Shown here: positions 33,167 to 45,185 of the stretch, one piece after another
Numbering within the stretch: position 1 is the stretch's first letter
Layout of the letters: each line of letters opens with the position of its first letter
DNA from: Zantedeschia hybrid cultivar
Taxonomy: Eukaryota > Streptophyta > Magnoliopsida > Alismatales > Araceae
Length of the DNA stretch: 64,000 nucleotides
Assembly (NCBI GenBank): GCA_030544215.1
Contig: JARZZO010000003.1
Coordinates: forward strand, 25,491,879-25,555,878
Direction: 5' to 3'
The notes under the pieces: generated by a model
Seen by the model: only the letters and a program-made list of their open reading frames with translations
Database searches by the model: none
What the model was told of the DNA's origin: nothing
Translations under genes and position numbers: made by a program

Positions 33167-34688
33167 AACCTCTTCTTCTCCAAGAAAAGGTTGGAGACAA
33201 AAATCCCAAAAAAGAGAAAAGAGAAGAAGAAAAGAGAGAGAGGCCAGGAGGAGCACGTCTCCCTCCTCCATTCCCCTCCATTTCCTGCATCCCAAGGAGA
33301 AAAGAAGGAAAAAAGAAGAGAGAAAGAGAGATAGAAAGGAAGAGAGCAAGAGAGTGTTTCTTTGGAGCCATCTTCCCTCCCTCATCCTCTCTTCAAGGTA
33401 GAGTGAGGATGGGGGATGGTCTTTGTTCTTCATATTCTTGCTTTCCTAGCTTTTCTTTCTTTTTGATGTCATTTGGAACTTCTATCTCCCCCTTGATGTT
33501 CATCAATGATGATTGAAGACAATGAAATGCAAAGTTCAGATTTCCTGTGTCTGTTTTGTGGATATGCTGGTTATATTGCTTTAAATGCTAATTTTTCTTC
33601 ATAAGGCTTATGTTTATTTTGTGGGGATAGTATATGGGCCTTTCTAGTTCATAGAAATAGTCTCCTCAAGTCTTGAAGCCTCCTAAATATGGAGCTATGG
33701 TCCGAAATGTGCCTTGCTGTCCAGATTTCCTGAAAACTGGTTTTACATTTATTTGTCTTTGGTTTTGGGGTTTTTCAAGATGGCTTGGCCTTCCATGACC
33801 CTTAGGAGCACATCCCCTCCATGTATGATGTTCCCCCAAGGCCAAACATCAAGAGAAACCCCCCCCAAGTTTCATGAATATTAAGATTTATATTTATGTT
33901 TTTAAGTTCATAACCGAATCGGGTTTAGTTGGATTTTTCCTTTAGATGGCTAAGGGTTCAGGCCCTAGAGGTTCTCAAGTAGGTTTCATCACCAGTTGGG
34001 GATGATATTCTTGGAGTATAAACCCTCTAACATGGATCCAAGAAGGAAGATCCATGGGAAAAGATGAAAAGTATGCTTAAAGTTTCATGACATTCATACT
34101 TAGGTTCTCCATGATATTTTCTTAAGAAAATGCATCTAAAATGTATTTTAAATAAAGATTTTAGGTTTTATACCTTTTATACTTTATTTTCTATCATTTG
34201 GGTTAAGTTTAAACCCATTTTGCACCGAAAATCCGATTTTCAGCTTGAGTCTGCAACCTACGTGCTACAGTAGCGAGTCTGTGCTTACTGTTCACGAGTC
34301 TGCGCCTCCCTGCACAGACTGAGCGCCTGTGTGCAGTTTTGAGTCTGCGCCTCTTTTAATTGGGTTTTTGGGCTTGAGGTGATTCTTTGATCCTCCCCCA
34401 AACTGTCCAAAGGTTCCTTGGACCTAGGGTTGTTCCTTTGAGGCCCAATGAAGGTCCTAAATGTCTTGGACTTTGAGTTGTTAAGTCCTTAATGTTTCAA
34501 TCCGAAATCTTGTTATATGTTTTAAGATTTTAAATGTTTTCCGATGTTTTCCAAAGAAGTCCCGATCTAAGGATGCCAACAATCTCATGTTGGGCAACCC
34601 ATCAAGGGCCCTCATATAAAGAACATCATTCTTATGTTCCCATTACTATGGGTTCATTTAGATGATATGTCCCGATGTCCTAATGAGT

Positions 34689-35036
34689 TGGTGGAGTTCT
34701 TTGCTCTCCAAATGTAGAAATGGAATGGGTGATTCCCTGTGGATAACCCTTGCATTTCGAAGGCATTAAGGGCACTCTTTGGGTAAGTGGTTGGATGCTC
34801 GGCACGCCCCCCTTTATAGCCACCTCTGTGGTTCATGGCTACATGTGATCCTCTAGGGGAATTGGTGGAGTTCCTTACTCCCCAAAATGTAGAGATGCTT
34901 TGGATTACCCCTTGTAGGTTTTTCTTACATCTTGAAGGCATTAAGGATACCCTTTGGGTGAGTGGTTGGATGCTCGACACGTCCCCTTTTATATCCACCC
35001 CTATGGTCCATTAGCTATTACATATCCCTTTAAGGG
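34689..35036. repeat. Two-copy 174-bp tandem repeat in the non-coding element
   Basis: TTGGTGGAGTTC starts at 34689 and 34863. Both copies share CATTAAGG, CCTTTGGG, AGTGGTTGGATGCTCG and ATCC/TAGCCACC, with perhaps 20 percent difference by eye. Confidence 0.8.
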
Positions 35037-35550
35037 AATTGGTCCTTCGGGTCCCTTCATGCCATGATCCTTCATGAAGATCTTAAACCTTTGTTGGGTT
35101 TTCCTAATGAAAGGTTGAAATTCAACTTGGAATCATTATATTAAGCGTTTTCAATGCTTTATAAAGTGATCCAAGAAGAATGGGATAAACATGAAGAAAT
35201 CATGTCATTTGAAGAAATCCACATAAGAACCACTCCTTGAAAAGGCTTTATGTAGCCATACTCAACTTCTGAGATTTCTCAGTGTTATCCTCCTCAAATT
35301 TGTGGTGATTCTTGAATCGCTTCAAGTTGAAAGAGATATAAAACTGAAATTATGCTCAGATTTTGAGTATGTGCACTTATAATCATGGAAATTCGATTGG
35401 GAATTGGATACAATTGGTTTTCCTCGACTCCGAACTTCATATTCTAACTTTGCTGGTTGAAACTAAGCCCTTGGACTATTTAAATGCAACTTGAACTGTG
35501 CAGGAAGCTCAAAAAACATTTTTTCAGACTTGTGTCTGTGCCACTATTCT

Positions 35551-36965
35551 GAGTCTGCGCACCCCTGAGCAGACTCAACTCAAAACTGTCAAAAGATGTC
35601 TTCTATAGACTATTGACTCCACTCATGACTTAAATAACTCAAATAATTAAAGTTTATTCATAAACTACTCAAAAGGGATTTCTAGACAAATTTTCTCTTT
35701 CAAATAAATATAAAATCTTCAAACTAACTTGAGTCTGCGCACCTGCCCTAGACTCAAAAAGATAAAAAAGTTATTTAATAAACTCAAGTATCCAAGTCAA
35801 AACACCATAAAAATGCTATTTCATGGCACACAAATCAAGATTAGCAAACTTCTTTTCAAAATGACTTTTGAGTCTGCACACTTTTCATAAACTCATTTCA
35901 AGTGAAAAAATCAAATAAACAGAAAATCAAATTACACAAATCTCTTGAAATCACCTTTCAAACACTCCATTTCATTTAAATAAACACCCATTTACAAAAA
36001 AGGATCCATCTCCTCAAAATAAATAAAAAATTACAAGTTCAGTTGAGTCTGCGCACCCCCTGCGCAGATTCAAACCCATTTTCTTGTCTCCTTGATCTTT
36101 GAAGCTCCCGAGCACTTTGAAAGTCTTAGAATTCCCCTCAACCTCAGGAGGTTCCATCTTTTTAAGAATCTTGATCAAAATCCTCTTTAAACTTGAGTCT
36201 ACGCATCAATCTCAAGGCCAAAACCTCATCTCTTGGCTCCCAAATCATGTCCTCAGCTCCAAATCTGTAAATCAACACCAAACAAAACATAAAACCAAAT
36301 TATCCCATCAAAAATCCAATAAAAACAACTCACAACAAAGAAATTCAAAGTTCAGACTTGAGTCTGCACATCCTAGCGCAGACTCAACCCTGAAATTCAT
36401 AAAAAATAAAAAATCAACTTCCTGTTCACTTCATCTAAAACTCTTTAAAAATCAGATTTATTCCTATCTATCAGGAAATCAAATAAAAACATCAAGTTGT
36501 TCTTGAAAAAATGCAAAAAACCGTTAAAAACAAATTGGTGACAAATGAGTCTGCGCACCCCTGCGTAGACTCAACCCTGAATTCCCAAAATTGATCTTTT
36601 TCACCTTAATTTCTCTCCAAATTGAACCCAAAAATTCAAATAAAAACAATGTACTTCATACAAGTCAAAAACCAAAAAAAGAACTCAAAATTTCCTTTGC
36701 AAAAAATATAAAAAATGCCTAAAACACCTTGACTACAAATGAGTCTGCGCCTTATTGCGCAGACTCAACCCTAAATCTTTAAAAACTGATATTTTAGCCG
36801 TTAAATTCCCCTCAAATCAAGTCAAAATCTTAAGGATAAACCCTATATTTCCTATAAATAAAACACCCAAACAAAATGTCAAGTCTTTCCTTGAAATTTT
36901 CTAAAAAATGTAAAAAACAGGGTTGTGACAAATGAGTTTGCGCTCTCTTGTGCAGACTTGACTCT
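35551..36965. repeat. Array of GAGTCTGCGC hairpins, about 190-bp period
   Basis: GAGTCTGCGC and its reverse complement GCGCAGACTC flank a 4-8 base loop. The copy at 36741-36766 is a perfect ten-base stem with a six-base loop. Others begin at 35551, 36045, 36360, 36547 and 36934, with one-armed or decayed forms near 34244-34350, 35731, 35869 and 36193. Sequence after the stem (AACCCTGAA or AACCCTAAA) and before it (ACAAAT) is shared by the last copies, so the units are diverged tandem repeats whose stems are the best conserved part. Confidence 0.8.
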
Positions 36966-38063
36966 AAAACTAAAAATGAGTTTTCTTTTCAAATAAAAAC
37001 TGAAATTCATTCATTTCATTTATATCATTTTAAAGGGTGTTATTCTAATCTTCCGACGATTAGTCAAGGGTTTTCCTCTTATGAGGATGTAATTAACACT
37101 ATTCCATTTATGGGTAGCAAGATTGGGTCTAAGAACTACGCAATCATCTGATTGATTCAGGCAAAGCGCATAAATTCAAATTTCAAAAATTAAAAAAAAT
37201 CAAGATCAAGTGCATTTTCACAAAAAATGTACGACAACTCACTTAGCTAATATTTTGTTAATTAGGCCCAATTAGAGTCCATTAACCTCATTTATATTAT
37301 TTACTTAATTATTAAGAATTAAATATAATTAATAGATAATTAATGATATAATAATGGATTTAGAATGAATAAGTCAACAATGAAGTTAAACTAGGCCCAT
37401 TAAACTTATTAGTGTCCCAAATAAGAAACTAGTTAGTTTTCAACACTTGGTCTACTTTTTGGAACTGTAAATTGTGAGAAAGTATTATTTTGAAAACGTA
37501 ATAACTTCGCACACAAAGGTCTAAAAATAACATAGAATATATGGTTAGAAATAGGGTATAAAATACTACAACTTGGTCAAAATGATCAAAAGATAATTTG
37601 GCCATTTAATGGGTCAGATCTGAGAGAGTTTAAGGGAGGAAACTCATTCTGTGCGAAAATTTAGGTTCTGTGTTAGAATCGGAACATTTTAGCTTATTGA
37701 TTAAGCAAGCTATGATCTGAGTTCGACTTGGAAACTTCAGAAGCTTAATTTGGGTAGTATTAGGAAGCTAAAATAACATATAAGGGACCTTAGGGGCGTG
37801 CATGAGAACTCTTACACACAGCCCCAAGTTAAAAGGTAAGAACATAGATAAGAAAGATTAATTTAATTCTCTCTTGCAATTGATTCTAATAGATGTTTTG
37901 TTATTCTTGGAGGTTTAGAGGTTATGGGAGAAGTCATAGATCACAAGGAAATTGAGACTTGGAGTGCTATAAGGTGATTGAAAGGCTTTAAAGGGAAGTG
38001 TTCTTCGCGTTCTAAAGATATGATATGAGAACCTATTAAATGTTTAATTTGTATTAAAATAAA

Positions 38064-38188
38064 AACCTATGTTTTGATGTTTCGAAGATCAAAATCTGTG
38101 TAATCACATTATTTTAGATGTTTAAAACCTATGTTTTGATGTTTCGAAGATCAAAATCTATGAAATCACATTATTTTAGATGTTTAAA
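38064..38188. repeat. 62-bp tandem duplication in the Tekay 3' LTR
   Basis: AACCTATGTTTTGATGTTTC repeats after 62 bases. The 5' LTR has one copy near 24132. Confidence 0.85.
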
Positions 38189-39387
38189 ATCCTTTTTATA
38201 TTGAGAAAAAACTCAAAAATCACGAAGAAATTGATGAATAGTAAAAAATTGTGCATCTGGTAGGTGGCCAGCCACTGTCAACCAACACAGTGGCCGTCCA
38301 CACCAGACGGCCAGGTTGATGGCTGTCTGGTCATTAGATGGCCAAACTATTGATCGTCTGATGCCACAAGATAGCCAGCCACCTGGCCATCTGAAGAACC
38401 AGACAGCCAACAGTCAGGCCGTCCGACCATCCAACGGCTAGTATGGCCTGTTATCTCTCGTCCAATATCCGTTCCACCTAAAACTTTGACATATGTTAGT
38501 TTGGTATGTATATTATTAGGACACAAAATTTCATACTTTTCTGAGATCATTTGATATATATTCTATAAATCGATTTATAGTCTATACAATCTGCCCTAGC
38601 AGCATGTTTGTTTGGACTTGTGAGTGTTATAACTCCTTCAATTCAAACCCAAATCATACCAAATTTTGTAGATACCTTGGCATATTTATCTTAACTTGTC
38701 TAACAAATGTGAGAATTATCTGACACCGTTTAATATTTATTTTGTCCTCTGTTTTCAATTGCTGATATTTTGTGAAAATCTAATTTTCATATTCGAAGCG
38801 GGAGTCCAAAATCATAACAAATCGGTTCAGAAATTGTTGAAACTTTGTTCTCATATTTTATTTGACCTATTTGTCATGTCCACCAAATATGGATATTTTT
38901 CAAATATGTTTGCTATTTTAGGTATTGTTTATTAAATTTTCAACTTTAGAAATTAGGTTTAGTATCTGAAAAATATACTTATCTGTCCAAAAATTATGAA
39001 AATATTCTTGAAGAATATTATTCCATCTAGAAACCTGTTAACATCATTTTTGTTCAGGTTTGACATCTCTATGACCAAGTTGGTCCTTTTAAGTGGTTAT
39101 TTTGTAAGTAAAACTATGTATTTTGACTTGTACATATATGTAGCACCTTGATAATTTAAATTCCTGATCTTTGTTCGTCTTATATCATCATTTGATCTCT
39201 GTAAATATGATTGTGCCATAATTATTTGACTTTATTTGGACATTACTATTTTAAGGAGATATTTGGCCCGATTCTATTATAAGCATCTATATTGGATAGG
39301 GTATTTTGTTTGGAATCCGAGGGCAAACGGGTGGAATCCTGCTTTTTAGCTAGTTAAAACCAGAAGACGGCGATACGTAATGCCCTG

Positions 39388-41357
39388 TGTAACAACCCTT
39401 CACCCTATAATCGGGGATCCGATTACTAAATGGGTACCGAATCATTAATTTAGAAATAAACTAGGATCTTGATAAGTCTGGGAAATAAATAATAAACTAA
39501 GCTAAACATTCACATCGCATTGAATTAAAAAGGAAGTGCAAGAATTAGAAATTATTACAATGCGACTCGACTTAGCAAATAATTACATACTCGAGCTGAA
39601 AGAAAATAATTAAACATACATTCCAGAAAATAAAATAACAACTACGTCGGGGCATACCCCGGAACAACGGCTGCTGGCGCGTGACCTAAAGCAACACTCT
39701 CCTCGCTACGCCTGTCTGGAACCCTCACCTGAAAACCGCAGGGGTGAGTCTTGTCGAAAAGACTCAGTAGGGATCCTTTGATCCCCACCACCCACTCACG
39801 CACCCACAAGTGTAGCAACGCAGTTATAGATAATTTAAACAAGTAAAACAGTAAACACAATTCCTAGATTCAATATAAAACACATGCATTCGAAATATAA
39901 TATGCACAATTCTAAAACCATTCTACCATGAAGCTCACAACCAGCGTCTCGGCAAAACATGCCACCCATACGGTCGAACGCGGGAAACACAGACCCGGGG
40001 TACACCAAGTGACCCTCTCTCTAGGCGTCACCCCGCCACTCCCACATCGGCGCCGTGTCACTCCCACACCAACACAGGGTGCCTAAGCGCTAACAACTGT
40101 CACTCTAGGCCCATGATCGCACAAAACACAACACGGTGCGATCCGATCACATAGAATCCATCGTCATCGAGTACATTTCTAAGCATGCAATTAACTAAAT
40201 TATCTGACAATGTAAACACGTGTTAGTTGCAGGGATTAATGGATTTCTGGCTTGAATCGCGTCGCCCAAGGCTGACGTCATTCAAACTTCCTAAACTATT
40301 TCATGTGAAATCTGGCCTCGGGAAAAGGCTTAAAACGCGTCGTCATATGTAGCCGCCTTTCAAAAGGCGTCGCTGTCCTTGGACGCTCATCAGTCCAGAG
40401 ACAGAGTCTGTTATTTAGGCTAAATCGCGTCGCGGGTGGAAGCTGCCTTTCTAAAAGGTGTCGCTGTCCTCCGATGCCATTTAACTCTCACAGACAGGTT
40501 CTTCCTCCGCCATCTCCCAATCCACGGGGTGGGATTTCCTCCCCCAAATCATGCAAAACACTAAGAAAAGTGGAGAAGGAGGAGAAGAACCTAGATACCC
40601 CTTAAAACTCCCAATTTCTCATTTCATACAATTAGTGTTTTCACCCCAAAAAACCCCTAAACATGCTTCAAAGCGGGAAAAACATGATTTTTTAAACACA
40701 ATACAACGGGGATTGTCACCCTACCGGTTATTCGAACTCCTCCTAGTTCCAAGCCGCCAACCTGCCTCGCGACACGCCGCTGCCGGTATTGCCGTAGGCG
40801 CCGCTACTCCACCGGGACGTTGGCCGCCGTCCAGAGAGAAGTGCGCCGCGGAGGAAGTGGTGGTGGTAGTGGAGGAAGTTGGTAGGTTAATGGAGTGGAG
40901 GGAGAGGAGGAATGGGGAGAGGAAAGGAAGGAGAGGAGGAAAGGCTTCGCCGGAGAGTCGGAGGGATGAGAGGAGAGAGAAGAGAAAGGAGAGAATGAGG
41001 GAAATGAGGGAGGGTTCGCAGGGTCAAACAGAAGCTGGGTAAAACGTGTCGTGTAAGACCGACGTCATTCAGATGACAAGACCGGGCCGTACATTGACAA
41101 ACCAGGGTCGTACTCTAAATGGTGTCGTCCATACAAGACGTCATTCAGACGATAAGACCGGGGCCGTACTCTCGCGGCCCAAGGCCAACCCACGTGGCAT
41201 AGCCTAAAAGACGTCCACATGGCTGGACGTCGTTTGAACCGCGTCGAGCAAGCTCGACGCGAAAAGGAAACTAAGTCTCAGCCCTGCGAGGGCCCAAACT
41301 AAGGGATCCGACCCCGAAACTGACCCGATAACCAGATCCGAAACCTCAGTCCTTACA
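39388..41357 (+). mobile_element. Solo LTR of an unassigned family (family X), copy 1, with perfect TSD
   Basis: 1,970 bp from TGTAACAACC to TCCTTACA, flanked on both sides by CCCTG (39383-39387 and 41358-41362) inside the Tekay LTR. There is no internal domain, so it is a solo LTR formed by recombination between two LTRs. It carries many short GC-rich inverted repeats, for example a perfect pair CGCGTCGAGC / GCTCGACGCG at 41240-41261, CGCCTTT / AAAAGGCG at 40354-40369, a TGACGTCA site at 40273-40280 and a purine-rich run near 40860-41030. The open frame 40551-41042 is low complexity and not conserved in copy 2. Confidence 0.88.
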
Positions 41358-43730
41358 CCCTGGCAATTTGGAGTTGGGTGGGACTTAGACTCCCCAGTTC
41401 TGCGCAGTGGCCAAGTCCTTTGCATTATTTGCATAGATGCTTCGGTATTTATTTTGTTTGGCTCCTTATGTTGTGGTTTGGGTGCATATCCGTTATGATA
41501 TAATTTGATTTGTTTGATTGGCATATAAATATGAAATCTTTGCTCCATATGTTCATTTGAATTCAGCTTAATCATTTGAATCATTTGATTATCTTGTCTA
41601 GCTATTATTTCGCAATCATATGAATCTGTCTTAACTATATGATCCATGATATGAATCTAATTTAATAAGGTACTACGCCATGATATTTGCCATTTGACAT
41701 AAGATGTGCTTAGGGGACGGCGATACGTAGCGCCCTAACAATCTAACAATTTGATATGTTTTGTTCGATATGTAATATGTTTTGATCATGGGTAGTAGAA
41801 TTTAACATGTCTGATATGAGTTCAATTATGCCATATATGCTATATGTTAGTTGATTTATTCATGCTATTAGAAAACAAATATGATTTGTAAACTTATATG
41901 TAGCCATATTTTGTATCATATTCTTATTTGAGATATATGTAGAACTGTGAATTCTAATTAGATAATTATCATCATTTTTCAACTATTATATTGTTTAGTA
42001 TTTGGTAAGTCTTATTTTCTACTGAGTGGTTGTACTCATAAATCATATTAACATTTTCAGAGTCTACTAAAGAGGATGAGTTGGATTCTTGATTTGGTGA
42101 AAATCTTTGGATTAGAAGACTTTTACTGTTATCTAGGTAGATTTACTTATTTGTTTAGTAGTTTGATGTAGTAGGGATAAAAAGAGAGATATGTACTTTT
42201 CCCTTTCTTTATTAAGTTGAGTGTTCTTATTTTCTATAGACATTTGGTATACTTTGAGATCATGGCATAGATGTTATACACTTGTGAAATTTTGATATTG
42301 ATAAATGAAAATTTTATTGAGTTGTTTTAATGGTAAATGGCATATTTATTGCTCTGATTATTCGTCTCTCATTATTCATGTCCGATTGGTATGCTATTTG
42401 AATCCGTAGTTGCGTAACTTGAATCCGAAGTGAGTCTAAATGATTGAACCGGATCAAAGACGTAACATAGGCAAATCTTATTGTGTATCGCATTATATAC
42501 CATAAAGTGCATTTCCTTATTATATCAAATTGATATGATATACTATGAGGATCAATCGATAGATGATACAATTATCCTTTTTAATGATTTGTGTAAATCC
42601 CGTATTCTAATATTAATTTCCTAATTTCCTTAATCAAATTAAAGAATTCTAATACTCTTTCCAATTAGTCACTTCATCTTGACCTTTTATTCCTTAATCT
42701 CTCAGATGCGTTCGACTGGTCTTTCAGCAAGTACACATAGCAGAATCTTTCCCAAAGGAAACTATTAAAGTAAGTCATTAGAAGTGATTATCTTTGTCCT
42801 TAAGAAGATATTGGACTATTTACGTCAATATGTATAAGTACCAATAATTTCTTATTACACAACTTAGTGTACAATACCATAAATAATTAGTTCATTTCTA
42901 TAAGAGACTTGTGAACATTCATCACATGATATGTCACATCAAAAATCTATAATGCATTGACTAGTTTTAAAATCTTGCATTTTATTCTAAAACTATATGG
43001 AACAATGCTTGTTCCTTCTCTATCAATGATATTCATGTTTAGAATTTTTGATCATTAATAGAACTAAATCATAATTATTCAGTTTCATATTAGTCTCCTA
43101 AAGATATACAAAGATTTACTGTCTCACAGTAACCTTATGCATCTATGGAACTATTGTTGACTCTAACTCAACCCTTTCATTTTTTTAATTTCCTTTTACT
43201 TGTCTAAGTTTGCATACTATTGCAAATCTGAGAATCATTTCCAATATCTTATATTGGAGACTCTAATCTCCTAATAGACATGAAATAGTTGATAATTAAA
43301 AATATCTGAAACTTCTTACAAGTTTCATATTCTTATTATCCTTTCCAATATCCTTATTAGTTGTACTGGGAGAACTGCTCCTTCTCTCTTTCAGTTGACT
43401 TGCCTTTATCATTCTCAAGTATGGGTTCGACCGTTTAAGATTATACCTTTAGCCTTTCTCAAAGGCATATCATGAATACATTTTCTTCTTGTTCTATCTA
43501 AGTAAGAGATTTTACGATAACCGATTAAGATAGTGGCTATCACTGGGTACTAAAGACATTCTTCAGAGTCCTCTAGCCAATCTGAATATGAGAGACATTG
43601 GCATCCAGTATGCCAAATCCAAGTTTAATAGACGACATATTAGTTAATAGAGGAAATAATGTGATTTAGACAGATAGTTCTTATAATTCAATTATGGTAA
43701 TTTATCTTGAATTATTTCCCACTTTTTTTC

Positions 43731-43824
43731 GACGAACTGTATAACCCTCAAGATATACAGAATGGAAGACTCCTTTTGACGAACTGTACAACCCTCAAGA
43801 TATATAGAACGGAAGACTCTAATG
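43731..43824. repeat. 47-bp tandem duplication
   Basis: GACGAACTGTATAACCCTCA repeats after 47 bases with small changes. The right copia copy near 51355 has one unit. Confidence 0.85.
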
Positions 43825-43865
43825 GTCTCCTAGAAGGGATCAGAATCTCATTGACTTGTAGTACA

Positions 43866-44175
43866 ACCTTATGGATTGCATAACAAATTGTAATACAATC
43901 AAAGAGCACCCATCTCATGGGACTTTCAACTCTTTGCAACATCTAATCATGGCTTCGGTCCCCAGAAATTTTATGGCCTTATGGATAACACAACAAACCA
44001 TTAATTCTGGTATAAACATTACCATCCTTACGAGACGGGCATAGATTTGCAGGCAGCCCTTGTGGATAGCACAAGAAGGCTATATGGTTCCTCTACTCCG
44101 ATCAATAGGCATCTTATGCCATAGCCAGAGTCTCGCCTTACAGTTAGACAAACCTTGTGGTAGCACAACAAAGCT
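43866..44175. repeat. TTGTGGATAGCACAA hairpin repeats, left copia copy
   Basis: Four diverged copies of a CCTTGTGGATAGCACAACAA motif near 43867, 43977, 44060 and 44155, spaced 80-110 bases. TTGTG and CACAA can pair around GATAG. The same set occurs in the right copy at 51443-51745. Confidence 0.7.
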
Positions 44176-45185
44176 GTCTAAGGTAATTTGAGTCCTATGA
44201 CTATAACGATGGAGGACTATGCAGTGAGTTTCTCAACTACTCATGTTACGGCTCAGACTTTAGCAAGGATTTTAGATAACTTTTATCTTGGTCTCTTCCT
44301 AGGTAATAGTTTATAAATATATTGAATATATTTAACTATATCTAGATAATAGTAATTAATTCATAATCAAAAGTAAAACATACATCAACCATACATGTTC
44401 ATTATGTGGTCATGGACAGCACGGTGATTGGCTCCAATTAATCACCACAATTATATAACAATTATTGATCATAACATGCAAACACATAGGCATTGGTGAT
44501 CTCATCTCCTGTCACCTTCCTGGCTGCACTTGTAGATCATCCTTGCCTCTCCTCAGCCAGCGTGATCAATTACAAATAATATTGATTATTGAAATATTTT
44601 TCAAACACATATTAATTGTAAGAGAAAGCCTTATGGCCGAGTACATTAATGGATGGAGATAGAATGACATCAGAATGAGAGAGAGAGGGAGGCTCGTAGG
44701 CCTCATTAATTAACAATTAATTAACCTTTATCACATTCAAAGTTGATCTACATAATCACACACCATCACATGATATGAAATTAACTAAGTGCATGTCCAT
44801 AATCACCTCAAATTTTAACCATCCACACATGATTATTTACATCATATGAATGCTAAAATTTTGAAAAATAATTTATTTGGGTTTTCTCAAACCTGGGTAC
44901 CAATTAAAATTAGATAATTTGAATTTTTTGAAAATCTTATTTTCTATCATGTATTTAAATCTAATTTAAAGTATCAAACACATCATCATGTGTACACAAA
45001 GCTAAAATTAAAATTATAAAATATTTCATGCATTATTTAAAACAATTCTAAAGTAGTCTAACACTTAGATTAATCTCTAATCACATTAATAATAATTATT
45101 AATGTGAAATAATCTAACATTTAGATAGAATTAAAAATTCCTTAATAACACATATAAAAGAATTTATAATTCTTATTTTAATTAT

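Larger units (their letters stand above)
32462..37236. mobile_element. Non-coding 4,775-bp LTR-like element of unknown family
   Basis: It splits the Tekay LTR between TACTAA and CTTAG. Borders are TGTTGTCAC and GTACGACA (TG..CA). The flanks GTTCA and ACTCA can be read as a decayed duplication of TCTCA, which is the sequence at that place in the intact 5' LTR (23290 area). No frame has a retrotransposon domain. It has a TATA-like box followed by a pyrimidine-rich start (33159), purine-rich leader-like sequence, a two-copy 174-bp tandem repeat and a hairpin array. Best explanations: a solo LTR of a family with very long LTRs, or a large non-autonomous (LARD-like) element. Confidence 0.6.
23233..42467 (+). 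mobile_element. Ty3/gypsy Tekay/Del-type chromovirus, rearranged, nested in copia
   Basis: 5' LTR 23233-26508, PBS 26512-26523, broken internal region with an extra partial LTR (28750-31057), polypurine tract 32388-32400 and 3' LTR from 32401 to 42467 interrupted by two insertions. LTR ends are TGTTATGACC and GTAACA. Flanks TAGCG and TAGGC may be a decayed five-base duplication. Domain order and the style of the integrase C-terminus with a chromodomain remnant fit the Tekay (Del) chromovirus clade. Chromovirus chromodomains steer integration to particular chromatin. No part of pol is intact. Confidence 0.85.
32401..42467 (+). repeat. Tekay 3' LTR, split by two insertions
   Basis: LTR parts are 32401-32461, 37237-39387 and 41363-42467, about 3.3 kb together, matching the 5' LTR. 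The first gap is the non-coding element 32462-37236, the second the solo LTR 39388-41357. A 62-bp tandem duplication (38064-38188) is private to this LTR. It ends GACGTAACA, after which copia sequence resumes. Confidence 0.87.

Noticed and set aside
33121..33516. 131-residue plus-strand ORF as a protein of the non-coding element
   Set aside because: Purine-rich Lys/Glu/Arg run with an equally long overlapping frame on the other strand; no domain.
40551..41042. 163-residue ORF as a possible gene
   Set aside because: It lies inside a TSD-flanked solo LTR, is dominated by a purine-rich low-complexity run (Glu/Arg/Gly) and is not conserved in the copy at 45815-47879.
41204..41647. 147-residue minus ORF, and similar frames at 25439-25687 and 29841-30164
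   Set aside because: These are the same non-coding portion of Tekay LTR copies, and at 41204 the frame runs across the border of the solo LTR.
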